From Rhynchonema sp. JSB1_4 (taxonomy: Eukaryota > Nematoda > Chromadorea > Monhysterida > Xyalidae): 64,000 nucleotides of DNA. Shown in pieces: positions 34,220 to 43,326 of the stretch. The notes below the pieces were generated by a model that worked only from the letters and a program-made list of their open reading frames with translations, was not told the origin of the DNA and made no database searches. The DNA is taken from the NCBI GenBank assembly GCA_030248065.1, contig JASAMV010003913.1, positions 1-64,000 on the forward strand. The letters run 5' to 3'. Numbering within the stretch: position 1 is the stretch's first letter; each line of letters starts with the position of its first letter. The translations under genes and the position numbers were made by a program.

Positions 34220-34544
34220 TCCGTCCACCAGCTCATGTCACTTTGTGTTGCTGCTGGCTGGTTTGTTCCCTTCCTCCACGTTCTAATTAAAGAGAAATTG
34301 AATGTGACCGATTTTGCTAAAAACTGAAAAATGATAAAATGGGTCGAAAAAAATTGAATTCGATCTAATTTAAAATTAAATTAAATTAAAACGGATAAAA
34401 CACGTCGATTGCATAAAAATCATAATTTTAGAGCAAAAATAATTTTTTTCCGGAATCTCAGTTTCTCTTTCATTAGAACGTGGAGGAAGGGAACAAGTCG
34501 GCCAGCAGCATCACAAAGTGACATGAGCTGATGGATGGACTATA
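34215..34544. mobile_element. TA-flanked foldback MITE with ~90-bp inverted ends
   Basis: Left end TATAGTCCGTCCACCAGCTC, right end (reverse) TATAGTCCATCCATCAGCTC, and the match continues through CTTTGTG, GTTCCCTTCCTCCACGTTCTAAT and AAAGAGAAA for about 90 bp. The AT-rich centre (about 34310-34455) is non-coding. TA at each border suggests a Tc1/mariner-type target. The left border coincides with the end of the 48-bp duplication. Confidence 0.8.
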
Positions 34545-34876
34545 CATACAGTTGCATCATTTGGCCAAAAAAAGTGGTTTGCAAACAAGTGAACTACCAC
34601 TTAGGTCAACTAAGAGGTCACAAATATTCTGATCACTCATTTCGCAGAGAGGGACTGTGAATTTGAAACTTGACAGGGGTAAGACTGGAATTTGTTCGGC
34701 AAAGTGACAAAAATTCGGCTGTTTTAAAAGTCAAGGAGGATTTGCTTTGATGTAAAAATAACTTGATTTTCCTCCATTCTCAAGTTGGGCTGTAACTGCA
34801 ATTAGAGGATAATGGGATAACCTATACACATGAGCAGCTACAGCGTTTAGCGCTTGCACGATATAAAAGAACGACA

Positions 34877-35003
34877 CAAGAAATAAAAATGCCCTAGGGG
34901 GCATAAAAGAAATATGGTTCCCACCCAACACTGATGGACTGACATTTAGCATTTGGTGGGAACCATATTTCTTTTGTGCCCCGTAGGGCATTTTTCTTTC
35001 TTG
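34877..35003. repeat. Near-perfect 52-bp hairpin
   Basis: Left arm 34877-34928 and right arm 34953-35003 pair over about 50 bases (CAAGAAATAAAAATGCCC… with its complement), with a 24-base loop. Both arms carry ATGCCC, GAAATATGGTTCCCACC and its complement. It could be a miniature foldback element or, if transcribed, a dsRNA or microRNA-like precursor; there is no promoter evidence. Confidence 0.75.
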
Positions 35004-35248
35004 TATATTACACGTATGCTTCATTGTGGTTTTTAACGATTTTTTTACATACAGTACGTGTTTTATGCCTTTCTTTCGAATAAAATACCGACAAGTTAAA
35101 ATGCAGGTTTAGTTTTTTCGGTTTCTGCTGGAATGCCGTTGAATGGAAAGCTGAGTTCCGGTAAGCTTCGCTGCGCTGAGTGTTGCGCTCTTTGCACGTC
35201 GTGAAAGGCGATTTGGTGTAACGACATTATACACATACATATTATACC

Positions 35249-35712
35249 CAGGGTTCGGCAAAAAAAGACGGCGTTTTTTCTTAAAAAAACCTTTTCGTTT
35301 TTTTTAAATCCTGAATTTCCTTGGTTTTCCCTGATCTTTCAGGGAAAGTACCCTGATTTTCTTGGAAAATCAACTTTTTGTCCCATTTTTTTCAAAAAAT
35401 TTTCGACCAATTTTTACTTTGTCGAGATACGTCGATAGACGGAGTTTGACTTTCAATGATGTTGGTGTCCCGGCCAAAGTTGGTGTCCCATGATGCGGGT
35501 CTGATATGGGATCTTGACAACTCGCTAGAAAAGAGTTGAATCCCGTTTATTTTGCCTCAGAACACATAGAATTACTTCATTTAACCATGTTTTCTTCCCA
35601 ACATGAGCGTTTTCCAATTTTTTTGGGGCATATTATTTTGGTCATCTGGGCGTTTTTTTAAAAAACGTTTTTTACAAAAAACGATTAAAAAACGTTTTTT
35701 TGCCAAACCCTG
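35249..35712. mobile_element. hAT-like element (CAGGG family), 464 bp
   Basis: Ends CAGGGTTCGGCAAAAAAAG and TTTTTTTGCCAAACCCTG; flanks ATTATACC and ATTACACC form an 8-bp target duplication with one difference. The ends fit the hAT consensus (Y-A-R-N-G). The interior is the inverted counterpart of 235-745. Non-coding. Confidence 0.8.
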
Positions 35713-35724
35713 ATTACACCTAGT

Positions 35725-36022
35725 GTGAGCATTCGCTGGCAGCACCCACACGGTGGGTGTGACGATCTTTTCGATGACGAACGATACCCAGCCACCAAGC
35801 GAAACAGCCTGAGTGATCTCCATCAGGCACCCCCGGTACATACGGACCTGACTAAACAGGCCAAATGGGCTTCCTGTCATAAAACTTTTCCTTGCTTTTT
35901 CAGGGATATGATGTTCATTAGGGCCATGTGTCTTCTTACGCACATGCACATGGACCCTCTTGCACATGAACACTGTCATGACGGACGAGTGCTGGGTTGC
36001 GATGGGAAAAAGGTTTCCTTAC
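35725..36022 (+). other. Unresolved open stretch
   Basis: A frame open for about 100 codons (…DDLFDDERYPATKRNSLSDLHQAPPVHTDLTKQAKW…) lies between a hAT element and a broken reverse transcriptase. An internal CTTTTTCAG acceptor suggests it might hold exons, but I recognise no domain, and a stretch of the opposite strand is also open. I leave it unnamed. Confidence 0.25.
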
Positions 36023-36029
36023 TTAGACC

Positions 36030-36540
36030 AGGTACGAACCCGCAAACGATCTTGTGGGTGAGCACAAGATCGTTGACAAGTCGTCGTTAGATGAGAGGGT
36101 CAATGTTTAATAGGAAGCAGCGTTGTAAATAGGGGACGTTTTGCATGCCCGGCAGGTAGTGAGTGATATGACGCTGGATTGATTCGATGCGTTTGCATCG
36201 TCCGGCGTCCTGGGGGGACTAGACGGACATGCAAAACTTAAGCAGAGGCCGAGGCCAAGTGTAGCCGGCGACGGAAGTCGGTGTCCCGAGTGTAAAGTTT
36301 CGAGTGATAACCCTGGTCATTTTGGAGGCCTCAGTGGTAATCCTATCAATGTAGGCATCAAACGTCAGACCCCCGGCATCGATGATGACCGCCAGGTCCC
36401 GGACATGGTCAGTTAAGGGGATTTGTTTACCCATAGTGGTAAATTGGTGGTAATGGGGAAAGTACCCCAAACCTTACGGACATAGATTTTTTAGTAGAGA
36501 CCGCAAGACCGTTCGTGATCGTGATCTCTGGTTGCACCAA
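36030..36540 (-). pseudogene. Broken non-LTR retrotransposon reverse transcriptase (3' part)
   Basis: Minus-strand pieces in more than one frame match the region after the YADD palm in Jockey/CR1-like reverse transcriptases: KSMSVRFGVLSPLPP, then IPLTDHVRDLAVIIDAGGLTFDAYIDRITTEASKMTRVITRNF, then RCKRIESIQRHITHYLPGMQNVP. The frame changes between the first and second piece and stops interrupt the third, so it is a dead fragment. No palm motif or endonuclease remains. Confidence 0.75.
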
Positions 36541-36695
36541 AACCCAAGTACCCCATTGAATTAGGAGATAAAAATCTTTGGAAAATCATCCAGGTGCCCT
36601 TGATCATCATGTTTAACCGTTACACGCAGCTGGCTGTGTGTGCATTAGTTAATACACGTGTGTCTTTAGACAGCAGCTAGACGGGAGTGTGTGTC

Positions 36696-36773
36696 GGTTC
36701 GCTGGCTCAGCGGTGAATGCGTTGGACTCGTGCCGTGCCTGCGGGACCGCTGGTTCGAGTCCCGCCGGCGCCG
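36696..36773 (+). repeat. tRNA-like sequence (tRNA pseudogene or SINE head)
   Basis: Box A-like TGGCTCAGCGGTGAATGCG and box B GGTTCGAGTCCC, ending GCCGGCGCC. The T-arm has one mismatch, the D-arm does not close and the acceptor arms do not pair well, so this is not a functional tRNA. It is followed by ATGAAATCTTTTGTTTTTTTGG, a T-rich tail similar to that of the tRNA-like sequence at 31343. Confidence 0.55.
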
Positions 36774-36913
36774 ATGAAATCTTTTGTTTTTTTGGCTTTT
36801 TTTGGTTTAAACTAATTTATACATGCACAAATTGATGAGAAATAGTGTTTATAGCAGTTAAATCGGGGTTGGGGTGTCAAAACATAGCCATCATTTTTTG
36901 TTTGTTTTCTTGA

Positions 36914-36963
36914 GCTTAGCCTTAGGCTTAGGCTTAGGCCTAGGCTTAGGCTTAGGCTTAGCC
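36914..36963. repeat. Interstitial telomere-type repeats (TTAGGC), about 7 units
   Basis: CTTAGCC, then runs of CTTAGG units with one CCTAGG interruption and a closing CTTAGCC. A degraded extension (CCTACGCCTAGGC…CTTGGGCTTAAACG) lies at 37564-37598. Confidence 0.7.
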
Positions 36964-36969
36964 ATTTTT

Positions 36970-37606
36970 TAGGAGCCTTGACCTGAGTTTTTTGCTCCGC
37001 CATTCACACATTTACGCATGTTTTTTATGTATTTTCCTGCTCTCATCGCGCTTGTTTTTATCTTCAGCCTCAGTTTTTGCCTTCTGTTTTTTAAAATTTT
37101 ACCTTTTTTGCCCCAGTTAGTTGCAGGTAGAACAGCAGGATGTACTGAAGACCCGCCTGGGTGTACTTTTTTAAGTACAGGCCTAACTGCTGTTCTGAAT
37201 CGGTGCTTGTCTACATTCATGGCCGAAACAAGACAGCCATTTATCTAGCTATTATTAATTTCTTCTTTCGTTAATTTAATTTCTAATTTTCCTAGTCTAG
37301 AAAATGGTTGTAAAAGCCGATTCTCTAGGAACTCGTTTTTTCTCTGCTTTTTATGGGGCTAGGTTGTTAGTTTATTTAGTATTTTACAAAAAAAGTTTTT
37401 CTTTTTGCGCAATTTTTTAAATTTGCTCTTGCTCGCTTTTTTGCCTTCATTTAATTCTCTGTTTTTCCTTTTCATTGCTGCCTTCATCAAGCTCTCACTT
37501 TTTATGGTGTCTTCTACTAATAGATAATATTAATCTGTCACAACTTTCCATTTTTATAATTAGGCCTACGCCTAGGCTTCTTAGGCTTGGGCTTAAACGT
37601 AATCTG
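36970..37606. other. No supported gene
   Basis: T-rich sequence with a 63-83 codon frame on each strand and no domain. A pair of inverted words, GCCTAACTGCTGTTCT and AGAACAGCAG near 37125-37195, makes a weak foldback. Confidence 0.35.
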
Positions 37607-37819
37607 TTAGGCCGGTTTCACAATGAATGCGGGTTGCGGGTTGCGGGTCAGGGTTTTTGGCACGTGGAACCGTTAAGGTAACGTACTCACGTTTAATTTT
37701 GGTATCAGGGAATGCGCCTCGTTTGCCTGCGTTCTTCAGCAAAGTATGAGCGTCAATTGTTTACCCTGGCCATCACTGGACTTGATTTACCGCCAACCCG
37801 CACCACTTTTTGCGGGTTA

Positions 37820-38204
37820 AGGTGCGCTTATACTCGTTCCGCGGAACTGAAGGAACGGGTGAAGGAACGATTGTTTCTGCTGGCTAGGAAACGCCCTAGC
37901 CAACATGTGGATCTAACATTGACAAGCAGGTCTCAAGGCATCAGCACACAGAACATTAGACCTTGAAACCGTCGGGCTGTTTATAAACACAAATTCCTCC
38001 ACCCGCTTCAATACATTGAAAGTGGAGGAACAGTGATTTTGCTTCAGCCGTATGTGCGCTACCCAAGCTGTTCATTGTGCATGTGCCTTGTGACCAACGG
38101 CTGAGTGTAGTTGATGATTAGTTAAACGATCACTACGCAGAAAGCAAAAACGCTCGTTCCTCCACTCGTTCCTTCATTTCCGCGGAACAAGTATAAGCGC
38201 ACCC
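37820..38204. mobile_element. PIF/Harbinger-like MITE (copy B) nested in copy A
   Basis: Ends AGGTGCGCTTATAC and GTATAAGCGCACCC, target duplication TTA (37817-37819, 38205-38207). The related element at 53386 retains the empty site GCGGGTTAACGG where this one reads GCGGGTTA…TTAGCGG, a direct demonstration of insertion. Inside near each end are GTTCCGCGGAAC and repeated GGAACG(A/G) words. Confidence 0.85.
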
Positions 38205-38639
38205 TTAGCGGAAAATGTGGTCTAGTGACGTTTCAAAGTGTAGGTGTGGAAATCAATAGAGGAGATAGAAATCTTTAAGAAAACATCGGTGCCTGATTCG
38301 CAAAGGAAACAATTATCCGTGTCAATTTCAAACTTGCACTTATTTCTTTGGCGTTCTGGTTCATTATCTGTGTCTCTATCGGACTGTTGAAGGTATTAAC
38401 GTGGGTTTGTTGAATAAAAGTGGCACCCCCACTTTTCGTACCAGTCGGACACCAAAAGGCACCCCCAGGCAGCCCCACCTTGGCTTTGGCACCTACCCTA
38501 GAAATACCCACCGCCCCCCTCAAGTTGGCATGCGTGCTAGTATTCAATATCTAAAGGCAAACCAGCCGTGCTTTGCACTCTTAGACCATACCGTATCACC
38601 CTGAATTCTTACACACCTCTTACTGTATCCACGTCTCGG

Positions 38640-38899
38640 CATCTTTAGGCCTAAAAAATGGGCATTTTTAGGCCTAAAATGGGTGATTTTAGGTCAATGA
38701 TGTCAAAAGTCGCCAAAACACCCTTTTTTTAATGGAGATTTTTTCCAAAAAGGGGCAAAAATCGGTCAAATTTTCTACCTAAAAAAGTGACTTTTTCCTG
38801 CATTTGGGTCTTCCCCCTTCCCCCAGGGAGGTACACTAACCGCCGCACGGAAAAAAGGGGTAGGTACACTAACCGCCGCGCCCGACCAGGAACTACACT
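38640..38899. mobile_element. Left-truncated hAT MITE (GACCAGGAACTACACTG end)
   Basis: The right end GACCAGGAACTACACTG (to 38899) is identical in kind to the ends of 32561-32943 and 39184-39577, and the interior (GGTACACTAACCGCCGC twice, TTTAGGCCTAAAA twice) is family-like. No matching left end is present. Confidence 0.65.
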
Positions 38900-39010
38900 G
38901 AGGCCAGTGTTGGAGGTGGGGGGTTTGGTGGGTAGCCCCCCAGTACAGTAGGTATCCCCCTCGCCCAGGCTAGTACTTGGGGGGGTGGGCAGCTGGGGGC
39001 TCCCCCAAAT

Positions 39011-39121
39011 TCATCTATCTATCGTCAACACTTTTTGATTTCATCTATCTATCGTCAACACTTTCGGCTAATCTATCTATCGTCAACAAATTCTGGGAAC
39101 AATCTATCTATCGTCAACAAC
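39011..39121. repeat. Four direct copies of ATCTATCTATCGTCAACA
   Basis: The 18-bp word recurs four times with spacers of 13-17 bases that differ from copy to copy. Identical words with unrelated spacers look like binding-site iterons rather than a satellite. Confidence 0.85.
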
Positions 39122-39183
39122 AGTCGACCCCAAAATTGATATTTTTGACACTGACTGGGGCTACCCCCTCCACCAATCCCCAC

Positions 39184-39577
39184 CAGTGTAGTTCCTGGTC
39201 CGGAGGGGGAACAGGCGGTACCCCCTTTTTTCGGAGGGGGAACAGAACAGACGTACCCACCTGGGGGGGGAAGGGGGGAAGGACCCGGAAGGGGGGAGGA
39301 CCCAAATTTGGAGAAAAGTCATTTTTTGAGGTTGAAAATTTGGCTCATTTTCGCTCCTTTTAGGAAGAAATCTCAATAAAAAGGGTATTTTGGCGACATT
39401 GACCTAAAAATCACTCATTTTATGCCTAAAAATGCCTATTTTAGGCCAAAATTTACCTATTTTAGATAAAAATTGGGGTAGCAGACGTACCCGGAGGGGG
39501 AACAGTGGGGCAGGCGTACCATGGAGGGGGAACAGACGTACCCGAGGGGTGACCCCCTCCCCCCAGGAACTACACTG
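39184..39577. mobile_element. hAT MITE (CAGTGTAGTTCC family), 394 bp, perfect 8-bp duplication
   Basis: Ends CAGTGTAGTTCCTGG and CCAGGAACTACACTG; ATCCCCAC on both sides (39176-39183, 39578-39585). Subterminal words GGAGGGGGAACAG and GACGTACCC repeat near both ends. Inserted in the element at 38904-39600, itself within the Mutator-like element. Confidence 0.92.
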
Positions 39578-40069
39578 ATCCCCACCCAGCTCCAATACTG
39601 CTTGTCAGTCACAACGCTGCTGCACATGGCAGTCAAAGGTTGTGGTTGTGCCCTCCAGAAGCATCGAAGCAGGAAAAATGAACATCAAATTCTACTTTAG
39701 TGCATCCGTTGATGCACTGACTGTGGCTATCGGAGTCACATCAGTTACCTCACTGTGTCTATGGTCAAGAAGCCCCTTGGACGACGTAGGTGTCAAAGAC
39801 AAGCTCCCGCACTTGCTTACTTCCAGAACAGATCAGCGCGATTTCAGCTACCTGTTTTTCTGCCTGCTTAGGTGCCAATTGCACCCAGATTTTGGTCAGT
39901 TTACATTTAAATCAGTAGTTTTTCGGACATTTGGGAGCAATACAAGTTGCACAAAGCCTGCTTCAGCGTCCCGCCCGACTGTTGCATGTGACTCTCATAT
40001 CGAGCATCTAGAAATAAAACGAACATCAAATTTCAAACTAATTTCCCCGACCAAGGTACACTAGTACAC

Positions 40070-40268
40070 CAATTTCCCCAATTTTTGCCTAAAACGGCCA
40101 TTTTTAGGCCTAAAATGGACATTTTTAGGCCTAAAATGTGTGATTTTCAGGTCAGTGTTCTCAAAAGTCGTCAAAATACCCTTTTTATGCAGAATTTTTT
40201 CCAAAAAGGGGTAAAAATAGGCCAAATTTTCGTACACTAATTTCCCCGCCGGACCAGGAACTACACTG
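40070..40268. mobile_element. Truncated copy of the CAGTGTAGTTCC hAT MITE
   Basis: Right end GGACCAGGAACTACACTG at 40251-40268 and the shared interior (TTTTTAGGCCTAAAA repeated, AGGTCAGTGTTCTCAAAAGTC) but no left end; instead it starts near GGTACACTAGTACACCAATTTCCCC. Confidence 0.6.
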
Positions 40269-40847
40269 TCCTGGCCCTTATAATACCCAGAAATATATTG
40301 ATGGGCAATATCGGCGTTGTTTTAGAATCTTCATCAAGGTGTTGCGGTGTTCATTTCGAAGCTCCAGAAAAGTTTTAGAACGAAACGGACAGCAAATTCG
40401 AGCTTCCCGCACTTGTCTACCGCCAGACACTTACTTGTAGGCGTTATCGAGGAAGAAAGTGAAACAAACTGTGTCGTCCGGCACAGGCCGAGGTGTGCGG
40501 GACGGTCTGTCACTGGGAACGAAGCGTCCCGTCACCAGCGACCCATGCTTGATCAATGTTTCGCCTCGTTTCACCTTTCCTTTACGAATCAGGCACCGAT
40601 GTTTTCTTAAAGATTTTTATCTCCTCTAGGAAATCAAAAGTAACAAGGCCGTCAAGATCGACGCGCTGATCACTACGGTACCAAAATTATGAAGAATTGA
40701 CCTTTGTGTCAGCTGCCAAATCCGAAAATGCCTGACCCGCAACCCTCACCCGCATGCATTGTGAAACCGGCCTTATAGGCGTGGATGATTTTCCAAAGAT
40801 TTTAACTCATCTTCATTCCTCCACTCTCAAAAGGATAAGAATTAGGG

Positions 40848-40875
40848 TACCGTATTGTCGGAAATGGAATACGGG
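40848..40875. mobile_element. Left end of a TACCGTATTGTCGG element, split by insertion
   Basis: TACCGTATTGTCGGAAATGG is the same end as that of 42767-44102. After the large hAT insertion (40876-46304) the host text resumes GGGTTCTATTTTTTCACTGGGG, which is the interior of this family. No right end follows. Confidence 0.6.
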
Positions 40876-41579
40876 CAGAGATCGGAAACGGGCCAGGTAA
40901 AGTCGGCCCGGCCCGGTCGGCGAAAAGTCCGGCCCGGCCCGGTGGAGGGCTGCAGGTCGGCCCGGCCCGGCCCGTTTTGGCTTGAGGTCGGCCCAGGTAT
41001 CCCCCCTCGCCTGGTACAGTAGGTATCCCCCCCGATGTCTGGCATGGTACAGTAGGTATCCCCCCTATTTTCACCCCGGTGTCTGGCGGCTGTGTTGGAG
41101 GGGGGGGGGGGGGGTTTGGGGGGGGGGTAGCCCCCCCCCCCCAGTACAGTAGGTATCCCCCCCCCTCGCCAGGTCCAGGAGGCATCCCCCCCGATGTTTG
41201 GTATGGTACAGTAGGTATCCCCCCCGATTTTCACCCCGGTACAGGAGGTATCCCCCCCCGATTTTGCCCCAAAAGTGCCAATTTTTGACCAAAATGGCCA
41301 AATTAGTGCAAAATCAGTGGTTTTTACCTCAAATTACCCGAAATTCGCGCGCTACGCGCGCAAATACTACGTTTTCACACGATTCCACACATAATAAACA
41401 CATAAAAAATTTTCACCCCAAAACCTAACCCCCCCCCCAACCCCCCCCCCAAACCCCCCCCTAGGTACATAACCCCCCCCCCCCAGGCCATCGGCTCTGG
41501 TACAGTAGGTATCCCCCCCTCTCCGAGCGCGGTACAGTAGGTATCCCCCCCTCCAGAGTACCTCCAACACTGTATGGCT

Positions 41580-41912
41580 GGGCACAATACCCAATACCCA
41601 ATACCAATACCACCCAATACCAATACCAATACCAGTGGTTGGTATTGGTATTGGGTCTAATTCTGGTATTGGGTATTGGGTATTGGTATTGAAGCTGGCC
41701 TGGTATTGGTATTGGGTATTGGTATTGGTATTGGGTTTGCCCAGGTATTGGGTCAAAACCAATACCCGATACTAATTCAGAAAAACCCAATACCAAACCA
41801 ATACCAAACCCAATACCTGACTCAAAACCCAATACCAAACCAATACCAAACCCAATACCAACCCAATACCAGACCAAAAACCCAATACCAAACCAATACT
41901 AAGACCAATACC
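41580..41912. repeat. CCAATACC / GGTATTGG array, block 1
   Basis: Runs of (CC)CAATACC then GGTATTGGTATTGGG then CCAATACC again, so the array is a set of inverted blocks. It begins next to TGGGCACAATACC, the mirror of GGTATTGTGCCCA at 42560-42575, suggesting that both belong to one element with inverted ends. A young hAT MITE separates it from block 2. Confidence 0.75.
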
Positions 41913-42307
41913 CAGTGATGTAGTTGGTCGGAGCAAGAAAGCTAGCTAGCTGGAGGGGTCCGGCGCAAGAAAGCTAGCTAGCTAGCCGGGTACCCCGATT
42001 TGGGGGGGGGGGTATTGGTCCAGAAGTCAAAAACAGGGGTATAAAAATTGGTCGAAATTATGCTAAAATAAGCCTTAAAATGCGTGTTTTTGTGCATGTG
42101 TGAGAAAATTTGAACGAATTTGACCATTTTGGCCCATAAAATGGTCATTTTGGCACTAAAATCAACACTTTTTTTTACTTGGTGACCGGAGCAAGAAAGC
42201 TAGCTAGCCAGTTTGGGGGGGTATGGGTTCCGGAGCAAGAAAGCTACCTAGCAGTTGGGGGGGTAATACCCCCCCATACCCCCCCCCCCCCCCCAACCAC
42301 ATCACTG
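41913..42307. mobile_element. hAT MITE (CAGTGATGTAGTTGG family), 395 bp
   Basis: Ends CAGTGATGTAGTTGG and CCAACCACATCACTG; CCAATACC on both sides (41905-41912, 42308-42315), though the host array contains this word many times. Subterminal GGAGCAAGAAAGCTAGCTAGC occurs twice on each side. Long G and C runs adjoin the ends. Confidence 0.8.
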
Positions 42308-42575
42308 CCAATACCCAATACCCAATACCAATACCAACCCAATACCCAATACTCAATACCAATACCAACCCAATACCGAACCCAATACCAGGCACTTCAG
42401 TGGTATTGATCTGGTATTGGGTATTGGTATTGGTATTGGGTTTCACCCGGTATTGGTATTGGGTATTGGTATTGGGTCACCAATTTGGTATTGGTATTGG
42501 GTATTGGGTATTGGTACAGGGCCGGTATTGGTATTGGGTATTGGTATTGGGTGTCAAAAGTGGTATTGTGCCCAG
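42308..42575. repeat. CCAATACC / GGTATTGG array, block 2
   Basis: Continues block 1 after the hAT MITE: first CCAATACC units, then GGTATTGGTATTGGG units, closing with GGTATTGTGCCCAGGCCTAC. A third array with the same closing word is at 45483-45680. Confidence 0.75.
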
Positions 42576-42835
42576 GCCTACCCCGGTACAGTAGGTATCC
42601 CCCCGATTTTGCCCCAAAAGTGCCAATTTTTGACCAAAATGGCCAAAATTAGGGGGCCGTAATTGGTGGACCGGTGGATCGCTGACCGGTACTTTTAGCT
42701 ACGGTAATTATCTGCTGGTTTCACCAGCGGACGGAGAATGCTATCGGAAATATGGGTTACGGTAGCTACCGTATTGTCGGAAATAGAACCCGGGGGGTCT
42801 ATTTTTTCATTGGGGTCATTTTGGGGGGTTCAATT

Positions 42836-43326
42836 CAGAGGTGGGAATCGGGCCGGCCCGGCCCGGCCCGGCCCGACGTTCGGGCCGGGCCGGGCCGAGG
42901 TTTCCGGCCCGAACGGTCGGGCCGGGCCGGGCCGGGCCGACTTTTCGGAATGTCGGGCCGGGCCGGGCCGGGGTGGCCGGCCCGAAAAGGCCCGACATCA
43001 TCGAATTTCAATAAAAAATCGTGATTTTTCAGGCTAAATTTGCCAAAATTTCTCGCGATTCTGCAAATTAGTACCAACTTCCATGATTATCAGGTATTTT
43101 TAAACCAAAAAAACAGTAATTTTTGCACCAAAAAATTGCTTCAAAATATCATCAGAAAAAGTCGGGCCGAAAAAATCGGGCCGGGCCGGGCCGGGCCGAC
43201 TTTTTTCCAAGTCGGGCCGGGCCGGGCCGGACTTCCCGGCCCGAACTGTCGGGCCGGGCCGGGCCGACCCCCGGACCTCGTCGGGCCGGGCCGGGCCGAG
43301 GTAACCCGGCCCGATTCCCACCTCTG
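42836..43326. mobile_element. hAT MITE with GGGCC subterminal arrays, 491 bp, perfect duplication
   Basis: Ends CAGAGGTGGGAATCGGGCC and GGCCCGATTCCCACCTCTG are perfect; GTTCAATT flanks both (42828-42835, 43327-43334). Each side carries arrays of GGGCC(G) of about 150 bp in inverted orientation; the AT-rich centre (about 42990-43160) separates them. The arrays are extreme in GC and would make a long hairpin. Confidence 0.92.

Larger units (their letters stand above)
38904..39600. mobile_element. hAT-like element (CAGTGTTGGAG family) interrupted by a younger hAT MITE
   Basis: Left end CAGTGTTGGAGGTGGGG, right end CCCCACCCAGCTCCAATACTG. Without the inserted element at 39184-39577 it is about 300 bp. 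It carries AGTACAGTAGGTATCCCCC subterminal words and an 18-bp array (listed separately). I could not find an 8-bp duplication at its outer borders. Confidence 0.6.
38257..40628. mobile_element. Mutator-like element with ~52-bp inverted ends and 9-bp target duplication
   Basis: Left end TAGAGGAGATAGAAATCTTT… and the reverse of the right end agree over about 52 bases including AAGAAAACATCGGTGCCTGATTCG. Both borders carry GGAAATCAA (38248-38256 and 40629-40637), a perfect 9-bp duplication. Long ends plus 9-bp duplication are the mark of Mutator-like elements. The 2.4-kb interior contains hAT MITEs and two plus-strand open stretches (39642-40064 and 40347-40610) without a transposase; these look like captured host sequence, which I cannot identify. 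Confidence 0.82.
37610..40772. mobile_element. PIF/Harbinger-like element split by later insertions (copy A)
   Basis: Left end GGCCGGTTTCACAATGAATG, right end (reverse) GGCCGGTTTCACAATGCATG, each flanked by TTA (37607-37609 and 40773-40775). The two halves (37610-38256 and 40638-40772) together match the uninterrupted relative at 53386-53788, which shows that 37820-38204 and 38257-40628 are secondary insertions. The ends contain GCGGGTTGCGGGTCAGG subterminal words. Confidence 0.88.

Noticed and set aside
36696..36773. Functional tRNA gene
   Set aside because: The D-arm and acceptor arm do not pair and the T-arm has a mismatch, so a working tRNA is unlikely.
39010..39121. CRISPR array
   Set aside because: Four 18-bp repeats with short spacers superficially fit, but the setting is a eukaryotic transposon, spacers are 13-17 bases and there are no cas genes.
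36557..40812. An outermost element bounded by GGAGATAAAAATCTTTGG (36562) and its inverse (40790)
   Set aside because: The match is about 30 bp and resembles the Mutator-like end only partly; no target duplication was found, so I do not call it.
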